In this document: positions 35,721 to 44,578 of the stretch, piece by piece | How positions within the stretch are numbered: the first letter of the stretch is position 1 | Layout of the letters: the number at the start of each line of letters is the position of its first letter | Assembly: GCF_000012825.1 (NCBI RefSeq) | Contig: NC_009614.1 | Span: 4,340,001-4,404,000 of the forward strand | DNA length: 64,000 nt | Direction of reading: 5' to 3' | DNA from: Phocaeicola vulgatus ATCC 8482 | GTDB lineage: Bacteria; Bacteroidota; Bacteroidia; Bacteroidales; Bacteroidaceae | Position numbers and translations under genes: made by a program | The notes under the pieces: model-generated | The model's input: only the letters and a program-made list of their open reading frames with translations | Told to the model about the DNA's origin: nothing | Database searches by the model: none

Positions 35721-36292
35721 AGCAGGAGAAGGCAGAAAAGTGCTTTGGCATGTAATTTGTATGATAATGAACGGTATGTTCCGAAAGAGACAGGAATGGA
35801 AATGAAAGGATAGAATATTCCACAAAAGATAGTAACAAACAAAGGGGGAAAGTCGTTGGAGACAGTTGTCTCGCTTTTAAAACAAGTTGCTTTCATAATG
35901 TTTATTATAAGCCAACCCTGTTCCCTGGAGTTGTGTTTATATAAAGTTAAGCGTGGGAACTTTGGTATTACCGTTCAGAAGTATCCCCATACTCAACAAC
36001 ATATAATACACAAAGCCCCACGCCTATATATAACAAAAATCTATATAGATAGAACGTGGAGCGTCCAATGTATTATCCAATTGTTGTTTCGAAATTGGGG
36101 ATTTCCTGAACTTGGATAATGCCTTAACGCTTTACTATAAATCTTCTATTTTCAAAAGACTAATACAAATGTAATAAAAGAAATGAATTCTTTGAAAGGA
36201 AATATCTCTTTTTTTTAAGGGGTAGCTTAATTTTTCTTTATTTAAAGTCTTAGAATTACTGCCCACCAAAGCCATCAATTTTCGTTTTTTTG
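35721..36292. other. Gene-poor stretch
   Basis: AT-rich, no supported gene and no clear promoter. Confidence 0.3.
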
Positions 36293-36321
36293 TTGGGGTT
36301 CTCTTAGTAAGAGAACCCCAA
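36293..36321. repeat. 29-bp perfect palindrome, copy 1
   Basis: TTGGGGTTCTCTTA-G-TAAGAGAACCCCAA: 14-bp arms around a single G. The same palindrome recurs at 36469-36497 with C at the centre. No U-run follows on either strand, so it is not an obvious terminator; a dimer-binding operator is possible. Confidence 0.6.
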
Positions 36322-36420
36322 GTTTACTTAAATGCCTGATAGAGTGTCCTATAGTTATAACCTTTCATATTATTTTTGCAAACAATTGTCATTTATAAGC
36401 ATACTTTGGAATACTTTTTT

Positions 36421-36440
36421 AATACGGAATTTTCTGTATT
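36421..36440. promoter_or_regulatory. Possible operator at the -33 region
   Basis: AATACGGAATTTTCTGTATT is an interrupted palindrome (AATAC/GTATT, GAA/TTC) starting 33 bp upstream of the -7 box at 36454, where a regulator could bind. Confidence 0.35.
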
Positions 36441-36453
36441 AAGGAATTATAGC

Positions 36454-36461
36454 TATCTTTG
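36454..36461 (+). promoter_or_regulatory. Bacteroidetes -7 box of a small transcript
   Basis: TATCTTTG, an exact TAnnTTTG match on the plus strand. The start is expected near 36468, directly at the second palindrome. Confidence 0.5.
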
Positions 36462-36467
36462 CAGCAA

Positions 36468-36655
36468 AATGGGGTTCTCTTACTAAGAGAACTCCATTTT
36501 TTATTAAAGGCTTAAAAAGGGAAAAATCTTATTTTCAACACATTATATTATTTATACAATCAGAATCAATTTTCCTCTCACAATAATTATGGTGAACTAA
36601 AAATGCTCAAAAAGAAAGAGGCTTCCGTTTCCGGTCGCCTCTCTTTTCTTTTCGG
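36468..36655 (+). ncRNA. Candidate small RNA of about 185 nt
   Basis: Promoter at 36454-36461, a 5' stem-loop formed by palindrome copy 2 (36469-36497: GGGGTTCTCTTA-C-TAAGAGAACTCC, one mismatch) followed by T6, and a 3' terminator-like hairpin at 36610-36652 (AAAGAAAGAGGC with GCCTCTCTTTTCTTT). No frame longer than a few codons lies between, so an RNA product is more likely than a protein. The T6 after the first hairpin could also terminate early, making it an attenuator. Confidence 0.4.
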
Positions 36656-37207
36656 ATAAACGCTTTTATCCGTAAGTGTACTGACTTTCACAAGCAAATA
36701 CTAACTATTAATCTTAAATCTATTACTATGAAAAACACATTATATTAACATTTGAATCGCGTAGATTGTTCAACAAAATGAGATTAAAAGAGTGTTAAAT
36801 ATATAGCAAAGGGAGGTCCAATTGTTTTTTAATGCAAGAAAAACGATTAAGTCTGATAAAAGTAAAAGAAACGGAAATACAAAAGATGTATCGTGATTTC
36901 ACATAATCGTGACATAAGTAAAATACAATATAAATTATACAAAAACACACTACAAAAGAGAAAGGATGCCACCAAGGCACCCTTTCTCATCGCTCATTTG
37001 TAACTATAGAGAGTTAGACTCTCCTTAAAAACGCTGTAAAATTAATAAAATAATTTTAGACGCAAAATTAGTTTTGTAGAAAAATTCAAAAGGTTTTCAA
37101 AGTTTATCAGTATTGATCTGCCATAATGAACTGGTACGATAATTTATATTGGTTTTAAATGATATTCCTTGTAAATGAATTACTAACCACGGATATCTTA
37201 TATTCCA
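36656..37207. other. Gene-poor stretch with small hairpins
   Basis: Apart from the terminator at 36958-36988 it holds small stems (GGATAA/TTATCC at 36653-36670; GAGAGT/ACTCTC near 37010-37024). No gene supported. Confidence 0.3.
36958..36988 (-). terminator. Probable terminator of the export operon
   Basis: GAGAAAGG-A-TGCC, loop, GGCA-C-CCTTTCTC; on the minus strand it is followed by TTTTGTAG. Lies about 220 bp past the permease stop at 37208. Confidence 0.55.
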
Positions 37208-39631
37208 TTATTCATATTTCAATGACCGAGCGGGTTTACTATAAACAACCTTTATGGTTTGTCCTGCTACAGTCAGAAAAGAAATCAACAACATCAAGAC
37301 CACAGGAAGCAGAAAGAACCACACTTTCAATTCTGTTCGGAACGGATAATGAGCCAACCATGCATTCATGCTGCCCCATGCCACAGGCAACGCAATCAGA
37401 ATAGCGATAATAATAGGAATAAAGAAACCTTTACCCAACTGATAAAACAGATTCCAACGAGATGCCCCCAATACTTTCCGGATACCCATCTCCTTGGTAC
37501 GGACGGCACAAGAGAACATAACCAACACCCATAAACCTAAGCAGGAGATAAAAATAGCCAATCCGGTAAAACCTCCCATCAATACGCCGAAAGCCTCATC
37601 CTGACGGTACTGCCGGTCATAGAACTGGTCGAGGAAGAAATAATCAAAACTGGAATCCGCAAAATAATTATTCCATATTTCTCCTATCTGTGATACTAAT
37701 TCCGAAGGATCACCCGGTTTCATCACAACCGAAATATAACGCTGAGGAATCCAGTCAATCTTATCTTTATGGAAAAGCATTACCCCTGTATAACCTTTAT
37801 TCAACGCTTGCTGATGATAATCCTTCACTACCCCGATTACCTGCATGGGCTCTCCTAGCGTTTCAACAGCTATTTCCTCACCAATGGCATCATCATTATC
37901 CACATATCCTAACATACGGGCAGCCGTTTCGTTGATAACCAATTTATTCACATCGTCCCCATATTCCTCGGAAAAACCCCGTCCGGCTACCACCTCCAGT
38001 CCGTATGCATCTATATAGTCAGGGTCACAACTCAGCATCTCGTACAACCGGTTTTGCTTCAACGCATCATGTGCCCGATGATTGGACAGGAACATGGCCA
38101 CCTCTTCACCCGGTACCGCCCCGGAACAAGTTACTTTCGACGCCAATGGCAATTTCTTGATAGCTCTCCGCATAGACTCCATCTTTGTTTTCATACCCTC
38201 AGTAGGCCCGGGAAACTTGATTACCAAAATCTGGTCAGTCTTTACTCCCAAAGACTGCCGACGCATATAGCTGAGTTGTGCAAACACAATTAATGTACTA
38301 CAAAGCAATATCATGGATGCCGTATATTGTACTATGACCAATATTTTACGTGTATTTTCTCCGGAACGGCTATTTTGGAATTTACCTTTCAGTAAAACAA
38401 TCGGCTTCTTACGCAACAATGCGCGGGCAGGATAGTAACCGGAAATATAAATACCGACTATAAAAAGCAATAGAACCCCGCCCCCCCAATATTCCGTAAA
38501 CCATACAGAGAAAGTAATAGTACGTCCTACCAACTGATTGAAGGAAGGAAGTAATAGTTCGATCAATCCTAACGCAATGATAAAAGCGATCAAATTCATT
38601 ACAAATGCTTCAAATAGAAACTGACCAACAAGCTGTTTCGGGAAAGCTCCCACTACCCTGCGCACTCCTACCTCTTTGGCACGCTCCATAGAACGGGCAA
38701 CTGTCAGATTTATATAATTGATCCAAGCAATAATCAAAATAGCAATAGCTCCGAAAATCAACGCGATGATGGCCGAATGGTTTCCTTTCAACTCGGCCTC
38801 ATAACCTAATTGAGGATTGAGATGAATCTTCTCCAATGGCTCCAACCGCACCCCCCAAGTCTTGTTTTTCAATGCCTCTTCAGTTTTATACTTCTCGGCC
38901 AATTGAGGAAAAGCACGTTCTATCTCTTCTTTGCGCTCGGGCGAATCCAGCAATACATATGTATAGGCTTCATGTTTGTACCAATACTCCTGTACCCATT
39001 TAGGTAAGGTGGCATATGATAAAAGAAAATTATAATGTATATGCGAATTAGAAGGCATTTCTTTCATGACTCCAGTTACCTCACAAGACACCTTCCCCAT
39101 ATTGCTGTTAAAAATAAGTATCTTCCCGACAGGGTCTTCATCTCTGAAATATTTGCGGGCAATCCGTTCCGTAATCACTACCTGACATGGCATGGAAAGA
39201 CAAGAAGCGCGGTCACCTTTCAACAATTCAAAATCAAACAAACGGAAAAAGCCAGGATCAGCGTATGCTATCCCATTCTCGCGCAGACATAATTCGCCAT
39301 ATTTTACCAATTGCTCCGGTTGGATAATACATCCTACACGAGTATAATCCTCAATTCCCGCCAGATTTTCCTGCATGGCCGAACCATATCCGAATGAACT
39401 GGTCGCCCAATCATCCGTCAGAACTTCCCCCTCATGAAAAGTACTTTGCACACGATAAATCCGTTCACTCTTACTATGCATTTTGTCAAAACTAAATTCA
39501 AAAGCAACGTAAGTAAATATCAATAAAGCTGATGCCATGCCTACAGCCAAGCCAAAGATATTGATGAAGCTGAAACCTTTCCTCTTCATCAGATTACGCC
39601 AAACGCTATTCCAATAATTTTGTATAATCAT
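37208..39631 (-). CDS. ABC transporter permease, FtsX/MacB-like duplicated form
   Basis: 807 residues. Two MacB-type modules: helix at about 22-42, a periplasmic MacB_PCD domain (about 45-250), three helices with ERAKEVGVRRVVGA (about 317-330), then a second helix (about 425-445), another periplasmic domain and a final FtsX block (AFGVLMGGFTGLAIFISCLGL, RTKEMGIRKVLGASRW). This eight-helix layout is common in Bacteroidetes. It uses the ATPase encoded just upstream (4-bp overlap) and hands substrate to the HlyD/TolC pair. Exports a peptide, lipid or drug; substrate unknown. Confidence 0.9.
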   Translation of the reverse strand: MIIQNYWNSVWRNLMKRKGFSFINIFGLAVGMASALLIFTYVAFEFSFDKMHSKSERIYRVQSTFHEGEVLTDDWATSSFGYGSAMQENLAGIEDYTRVGCIIQPEQLVKYGELCLRENGIAYADPGFFRLFDFELLKGDRASCLSMPCQVVITERIARKYFRDEDPVGKILIFNSNMGKVSCEVTGVMKEMPSNSHIHYNFLLSYATLPKWVQEYWYKHEAYTYVLLDSPERKEEIERAFPQLAEKYKTEEALKNKTWGVRLEPLEKIHLNPQLGYEAELKGNHSAIIALIFGAIAILIIAWINYINLTVARSMERAKEVGVRRVVGAFPKQLVGQFLFEAFVMNLIAFIIALGLIELLLPSFNQLVGRTITFSVWFTEYWGGGVLLLFIVGIYISGYYPARALLRKKPIVLLKGKFQNSRSGENTRKILVIVQYTASMILLCSTLIVFAQLSYMRRQSLGVKTDQILVIKFPGPTEGMKTKMESMRRAIKKLPLASKVTCSGAVPGEEVAMFLSNHRAHDALKQNRLYEMLSCDPDYIDAYGLEVVAGRGFSEEYGDDVNKLVINETAARMLGYVDNDDAIGEEIAVETLGEPMQVIGVVKDYHQQALNKGYTGVMLFHKDKIDWIPQRYISVVMKPGDPSELVSQIGEIWNNYFADSSFDYFFLDQFYDRQYRQDEAFGVLMGGFTGLAIFISCLGLWVLVMFSCAVRTKEMGIRKVLGASRWNLFYQLGKGFFIPIIIAILIALPVAWGSMNAWLAHYPFRTELKVWFFLLPVVLMLLISFLTVAGQTIKVVYSKPARSLKYE

Positions 39632-40338
39632 AAAATTTCAATTTTGCTGTCAGATTCCATAGGGCGGTTACGATTCTCGGCAATAATTTTACCATCCAGC
39701 AAACGGATTATACGATGTGCATAAGCAGCATCACGCTGTGAATGGGTAACAATGATGATGGTGGTCCCCTGTTTGTTCAGTGTACTAAGCAGTTCCATAA
39801 TTTCCACCCCATTGGTAGAGTCCAAATTACCTGTCGGCTCATCCGCCAGCAAAAGCCTGGCATTGGTAACTACGGCACGGGCTATGGCCACACGTTGCTG
39901 CTGTCCACCTGATAACTGTTGTGGCAGATGATTGGCGCGATGCAGCATATTCACTTTTTCAAGCACTTCTTTTACCCGCCTGTTACGTTCTGTCGGCTTT
40001 ATATTAAGATACACCAATGGGAGTTCAACATTCTCATATACAGTCAGTTCATCAATCAAATTAAAGCTTTGGAAGATGAAACCGATATTTCCTTTTCGGA
40101 GAGCGGTCAGCTGGTTTTCATTCATTTTATCCACTCGCTTTCCTTCAAAGAGATAGGAGCCCGAAGTAGGGGTATCTAATGTTCCAAGTATATTCAACAA
40201 GGTAGATTTTCCACAACCGGACGGCCCCATGATAGCGACAAATTCTCCCTTTTCAATTTCGAAAGTTACTTCATTCAATGCTTTGGTCTGCACTTCCTCG
40301 GTGCTGAACAACATAGAGAGGTTTTCTACTTTAATCAT
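39628..40338 (-). CDS. ABC transporter ATPase, LolD/MacB type
   Basis: 236 residues. Walker A GPSGCGKST (about 39-47), Q-loop FIFQSFNLIDELTVYENV, signature LSGGQQQRVAIARA (about 142-155), Walker B RLLLADEPTGNLDS (about 162-175) and the switch His in IIIVTHSQRDA. Mechanotransmitting ATPase of the MacB superfamily. Overlaps the permease gene by 4 bp and lies 13 bp after the adaptor gene. Confidence 0.94.
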   Translation of the reverse strand: MIKVENLSMLFSTEEVQTKALNEVTFEIEKGEFVAIMGPSGCGKSTLLNILGTLDTPTSGSYLFEGKRVDKMNENQLTALRKGNIGFIFQSFNLIDELTVYENVELPLVYLNIKPTERNRRVKEVLEKVNMLHRANHLPQQLSGGQQQRVAIARAVVTNARLLLADEPTGNLDSTNGVEIMELLSTLNKQGTTIIIVTHSQRDAAYAHRIIRLLDGKIIAENRNRPMESDSKIEIL

Positions 40339-40351
40339 TCTTACGTGTTTT

Positions 40352-41602
40352 TTATTCGTTTAAAATCAGTTTCTCATTATCTCCAAACAGCTCGTAACCG
40401 GAAATAATAACTTTCTCACCGGAAGCCAGCCCGTCAGTCACTTCATAAAACTGAGGATTCTGCCTGCCAATCTTGATAGGACGTCTGACGGCAAATTTAC
40501 CACTTTCATCCACAACATATATCCATCGTCCTCCGGTAATTTGAAAAAAACCTCCCCGAGGAATCAGAACAGCTTTGACAGGATCCCCCAACTGAAGATT
40601 GATATGATAAGTTTGTCCCGCCCGAATGTTTTCGGGACGCCCTGTCGTGAAACGGAAATCTGTACGAAACTGCCCGTCTTTCACTTCAGGATACACTTTG
40701 GTTACTTCCAACTTATAATTTTCTCCATCACGGGTAAAGTCAGCGGGAAGCTCTTGGACGACACGCTCCACATAATGCTCATCAATTAATGCCTGTACCT
40801 TCAGATCAGCAGTAATAATCTGACCGATATGTTCCCCGGCAGAAATGGATTGCCCGATTTGTGCTTCAAGATTACCCACTTGCCCGTCTATAGGAGCTTT
40901 CACTTTCAGGTTTTCAAGACGTTCTCGTACCAATGCCAAACTTCGTTTCATATTCATTATATTCTCGTCCAAACTGCTTATCTGAGTCAAACGAAACAAA
41001 CTATCTTGACGGATCCGCTCATCCAATACCGACAATTGTTCTTTTACCGCTTCATATTCCTCCGTAGCTTGGAGATAGTCCTCCCTCGCTATCAATTGCC
41101 CCTCCATCAGCCGCTTGTATTGTCCGTAACGACGTTTCTTTATAATGAATTCTTTCTGAATACCGATACGATCCTGCTTCAGACTCAACCGTTCCTGCTC
41201 CATACTTATACGAGTATTACGCAACTCGTTTTCCTGATAAGCCAGATCTGCTTCACTTTGCATGATACCGATATTCAGCAGAGGATTACTCAGGCGCAGA
41301 ATCACATCCCCTTTCTTTACCATCGCTCCCTCTTCATGAAGGCGTTCCTCCACTCTTCCGCCTTCTATAGCATCGAGGTAAATCATGCGGCTGGGAAGTA
41401 CTTGTCCAATCACACGGACATAATCATTAAACTCATTTTCTGTAACTGTAGCGATAGTGATACGGCTCTTGTCAATGGTCATGGAGGAACCGGTATCACG
41501 AAAAATAAAATAAAAAACGAATACCAATATGAATAATACTCCCGCACCTCCATAAATCCGCCTGGGAGTGAAACGCTTTTTACGTTCAATTAGTGTGTCC
41601 AT
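40352..41602 (-). CDS. HlyD/MacA-family periplasmic adaptor
   Basis: 416 residues. One N-terminal membrane anchor (about 19-35), a lipoyl-like half (IEGGRVEERLHEEGAMVKKGDVILRLSNP, about 88-117), a long alpha-helical hairpin (about 120-240), the second lipoyl half (VKAPIDGQVGNLEAQIGQSISAGEHIG, about 250-277) and beta-barrel and membrane-proximal domains up to GEKVIISGYELFGDNEKLIL. Bridges the permease and the TolC channel. Lies between the tolC-like gene (5 bp) and the ATPase gene. Confidence 0.92.
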   Translation of the reverse strand: MDTLIERKKRFTPRRIYGGAGVLFILVFVFYFIFRDTGSSMTIDKSRITIATVTENEFNDYVRVIGQVLPSRMIYLDAIEGGRVEERLHEEGAMVKKGDVILRLSNPLLNIGIMQSEADLAYQENELRNTRISMEQERLSLKQDRIGIQKEFIIKKRRYGQYKRLMEGQLIAREDYLQATEEYEAVKEQLSVLDERIRQDSLFRLTQISSLDENIMNMKRSLALVRERLENLKVKAPIDGQVGNLEAQIGQSISAGEHIGQIITADLKVQALIDEHYVERVVQELPADFTRDGENYKLEVTKVYPEVKDGQFRTDFRFTTGRPENIRAGQTYHINLQLGDPVKAVLIPRGGFFQITGGRWIYVVDESGKFAVRRPIKIGRQNPQFYEVTDGLASGEKVIISGYELFGDNEKLILNE

Positions 41603-41607
41603 ATTTT

Positions 41608-42915
41608 TTAATGGTTAATAAAACTTCCTGTCCGATAATACATAGTTAGTCGCGATGTCAGTTCGTACTGCAAACGCACTCTTATTTTTTCCGCTTTAGC
41701 GACAAGCAGGCGATTTCGTGCTTCCATCAACTGAAACACGGAAACAAGCCCTTCCTCCCACTTCCGTTCCGTTTCTTTCAGCACTTGCGTTTCTGCTTTT
41801 ACCTGCAGGGAAGCCTGTCGATGCTCTTCCCATCCCGAATGTAATGAAAGTACAATTCGTTCCGTTTCATTACGTAAATGTAATTTCTCTTCCTCTATGC
41901 TGTTCCGCACCCGTTGCAAGTTCAATTTCTTCTTCCTTATTCCGGCATTCCGATCTAATCCGCTAAGAATAGGGAATGAAATACCTACTCCTATATATTT
42001 ATTCCAATGGTCACGCAATTGATGTAACGAGAACAAGGAATTATAAAAATCAGATCCCCATGAGAAACGGGCGAAGATAGTCGGGCTGAACTGTCCAAGG
42101 GTCACAGCATACTCCTTACGAGCAGCACGTTCCCACATTTCCATCCGTTTATAATCCGGCAGTACGTGTACGGACCGTAAATAGACTTCTTCTACCTCTA
42201 CTTGAGGCATTAACAAGAGCGTATCCTCACTAACTGATAAAGAAACAGACAAAACATCGCCCTCTTTCATACCCAGTATTTCCTTTAAATAAAGAAAGGA
42301 CATCTGACGATTTTTTTCATACATACGCTCTCTGAACACATCTCCTTGATGACGCGCTTTTACTTCCTGCAAGTCCGAAAGCGATTTCAACCCCAGTTCT
42401 ACAAAAGCTTCCGTCTGTTTCAGATAACGTTCTCCCAAACGAAGCTGTTCAGCTGCCAGTTCTGAAAGCTTTTTATCCAATACCGCTTTATAATAAGCCT
42501 CAGCTACCCGATAAGCCAAATCATTTTTCTTTGCCAGATGATCCCACTCCTTCTCTTTTTTAGTCCAATGCGTATATCGCAAACGATTGATCCGGGCAAA
42601 TCCTTCGAATAAAGAAAGAGTTATATCCATTCCTATAGTTCCTTGATTATATGAATCGGCTGTATATTCATTAGTATCCGGATCGACAGAACGTCCGATA
42701 TGCCTGCCCACTTCCGCCTGTACTGAAACATAAGGAAGAAATTTACCCATAGCAGCCACATAGTCTGTTCGTGCTTTCTTTACGTCTATTTGGACATTCT
42801 TGAAACCAGGATTATGTTTCCAAGCATAACGTATGCAATCGTCCAGTGTACTTTGCCCACATACAGGCAAAGACAGACCGGACAACAAACACACAATTAT
42901 CAAGTTATTTCTCAT
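41608..42915 (-). CDS. TolC-family outer-membrane efflux channel
   Basis: 435 residues. Signal peptide about 1-20 (VCGQS). Two repeats of long helices with TolC markers (LDDCIRYAWKHNPGFKNVQIDVKKARTDY at the start; ALGEKYLKQTEAFVELG-type helix about 150-175; GVGISFPILSG and VFQLMEARNRLLVAKAEK in the second repeat). First gene of the operon: the ATG at 42915 is about 17 bases downstream of the start predicted from the sigma54 promoter at 42944-42959. Confidence 0.9.
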   Translation of the reverse strand: MRNNLIIVCLLSGLSLPVCGQSTLDDCIRYAWKHNPGFKNVQIDVKKARTDYVAAMGKFLPYVSVQAEVGRHIGRSVDPDTNEYTADSYNQGTIGMDITLSLFEGFARINRLRYTHWTKKEKEWDHLAKKNDLAYRVAEAYYKAVLDKKLSELAAEQLRLGERYLKQTEAFVELGLKSLSDLQEVKARHQGDVFRERMYEKNRQMSFLYLKEILGMKEGDVLSVSLSVSEDTLLLMPQVEVEEVYLRSVHVLPDYKRMEMWERAARKEYAVTLGQFSPTIFARFSWGSDFYNSLFSLHQLRDHWNKYIGVGISFPILSGLDRNAGIRKKKLNLQRVRNSIEEEKLHLRNETERIVLSLHSGWEEHRQASLQVKAETQVLKETERKWEEGLVSVFQLMEARNRLLVAKAEKIRVRLQYELTSRLTMYYRTGSFINH

Positions 42916-42943
42916 TGCATTTTAATTTAAACACAGAATAGGA

Positions 42944-42959
42944 AGCAAACGATATGCCA
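42944..42959 (-). promoter_or_regulatory. Sigma54 promoter of the export operon
   Basis: Minus strand TGGCAT-ATCGT-TTGCT matches the -24/-12 consensus TGGCACGnnnnTTGCW with exact GG-to-GC spacing. Predicted start near 42932, directly ahead of the tolC-like gene. An NtrC-type activator is encoded divergently. Confidence 0.8.
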
Positions 42960-43012
42960 AGAAGATCAGAACATTAATAATCAACCAGTTACAAAATAAA
43001 ATATAAATTAGC

Positions 43013-43051
43013 TGTCCAAATTTTAGACGGTATAACGTCCAAATTATAAAC
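43013..43051. promoter_or_regulatory. Putative upstream activator sites (GTCCAAAT repeats)
   Basis: TGTCCAAATTTTAGACG (43013-43029) is an imperfect palindrome, and CGTCCAAATTATAAAC (43036-43051) repeats the half-site 23 bp further, about two helical turns. They lie 54-92 bp upstream of the sigma54 promoter, the usual position for enhancer-binding-protein sites. Confidence 0.55.
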
Positions 43052-43171
43052 ACTATAAAACCAGAACGAACCAAGGAAGATATTGGAACGCTGACAACAC
43101 GGACTGAAGACACATTCCAATGTCAAGTCACCGTTATGATAAATAAAAGCATTACAGAAAATAATAAAAAA

Positions 43172-43188
43172 CGTCCAATAATTGGACG
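43172..43188. promoter_or_regulatory. Perfect palindromic operator candidate
   Basis: CGTCCAAT-A-ATTGGACG, 8-bp arms around one base, same half-site as 43013-43051. It lies 59 bp before the activator's probable ATG (43247), so it may serve autoregulation as well as the divergent promoter. Confidence 0.6.
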
Positions 43189-43246
43189 CCTCATTTGCAG
43201 AAACAATCAAAAGCAGATACCTTTAGCCTCTGAAAGCAAAAATGAG

Positions 43247-44578
43247 ATGGAAAAAGGAACGATTTTAATAGTAGATGATAATAAAGGAGTATTGGCCTCA
43301 CTGGAATTATTACTGGAAACGGAGTTCAGCGAAATAAAGACAGCCCATCATCCGAATCAAATCATATCTATCATAAATACCTCTCCGATAGATGTGATTA
43401 TTCTTGATATGAATTTCTCGGCAGGAATCAATAACGGCAACGAAGGGTTATATTGGCTGAAACGAATCCGTGAGATAGCTCCTGCACTACCAGTAGTCAT
43501 GCTTACAGCATACGGGGATGTAGAACTGGCAGTAAAGGCTTTAAAGAATGATGCAACTGATTTTTTGTTGAAACCTTGGGATAACCGGACCTTAGTGCGC
43601 AAAATAAAAGATGCTTTTGGAAGCGGTAAGAAAAGGAAAAACAGAATCCCCGATAGAAACAAATCACCGATGATTGTGGGAACATCACCTGCCATGCAGC
43701 AGTTAATGAAGATAGTAGTGAAAGTGGCACGCACAGATGCCAATATATTGATTACCGGAGAAAACGGAACAGGAAAAGAAATGCTGGCACAGGAAATACA
43801 CCGGTTTTCCACACGAAAGGAACATTCTATGGTAACGGTAGATATGGGAGCAATCAGTGAATCTTTATTCGAAAGTGAACTGTTCGGGCATGAGCGCGGT
43901 TCTTTTACCGATGCCTACGAGAGCCGGCCGGGAAAGTTTGAAGCGGCATCCGGCAGTTCCCTGTTTATGGATGAAATAGGAAATCTCCCTTTAGCCATGC
44001 AGGCAAAGTTGCTCACCGTATTACAAAACCGAAAAATTACACGCATCGGCAGTAATAAAGTAATCCCAGTGGATATCCGGCTGCTTTCAGCTACCAACAA
44101 GAATATTCAGGATATGGTGGATTCCGGGACTTTCCGTGAGGATTTATTGTACAGACTGAATACTATTCATCTGGAAATCCCGCCTTTACGCGAACGGAGG
44201 GAAGATATACATTTGTTCATTGATTATTTTATGCAGCGCTATGCTGCTAAATACGAAAAAAAAGAAATCTTCCTGCATGAACATGCTTTAGAGAAATTAT
44301 GTTCTTATCATTGGCCGGGAAATATCCGGGAATTGCAACATACCATCGAGAAAGCAGTTATTTTATGTGAAGGAGATGTAATCCGTTCCAAAGACATTTT
44401 CGTAAAACAAACCTGGAGTCCACAATTCTCCACTACCGTTCCTAATCTGGAAGAAGTAGAACGCCAGGCCATAGAAACAGCCATCCGTCAAAACGATGGA
44501 AATCTGACAGCAACAGCCGAACAGTTAGGCATCAGCCGCCAGACACTTTACAATAAAATAAAACGCTTTAAGCTCTGA
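43247..44578 (+). CDS. Sigma54-dependent response regulator, NtrC type
   Basis: 443 residues from ATG 43247; the open frame begins at 43136, but that would place the palindrome within the gene and add 37 atypical residues. Receiver domain (about 3-120): DD pair in ILIVDDNKG, phospho-acceptor Asp in VIILDMNFS, Thr and Lys in MLTAYGD and LLKPWD. AAA+ domain (about 145-370): Walker A GENGTGKE, the sigma54-contact loop ESELFGHERGSFTDA (GSFT in place of GAFT), DEIGNLPLAMQAKLL. Fis-type helix-turn-helix at the end (GNLTATAEQLGISRQTLYNKI). Should activate the export operon from the sites in the intergenic region. Its stop overlaps the kinase ATG (TGATG). Confidence 0.93.
   Translation: MEKGTILIVDDNKGVLASLELLLETEFSEIKTAHHPNQIISIINTSPIDVIILDMNFSAGINNGNEGLYWLKRIREIAPALPVVMLTAYGDVELAVKALKNDATDFLLKPWDNRTLVRKIKDAFGSGKKRKNRIPDRNKSPMIVGTSPAMQQLMKIVVKVARTDANILITGENGTGKEMLAQEIHRFSTRKEHSMVTVDMGAISESLFESELFGHERGSFTDAYESRPGKFEAASGSSLFMDEIGNLPLAMQAKLLTVLQNRKITRIGSNKVIPVDIRLLSATNKNIQDMVDSGTFREDLLYRLNTIHLEIPPLRERREDIHLFIDYFMQRYAAKYEKKEIFLHEHALEKLCSYHWPGNIRELQHTIEKAVILCEGDVIRSKDIFVKQTWSPQFSTTVPNLEEVERQAIETAIRQNDGNLTATAEQLGISRQTLYNKIKRFKL

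Noticed and set aside
36721-36760. Short ATG frame (MKNTLY, stop) in the gene-poor stretch
   Set aside because: Only six codons; too short to support as a gene.
43184-43201. Second sigma54 promoter toward the activator gene
   Set aside because: TTGGACGCCTCATTTGCA has one base too many between the GG and GC elements and lacks the TGGC core.
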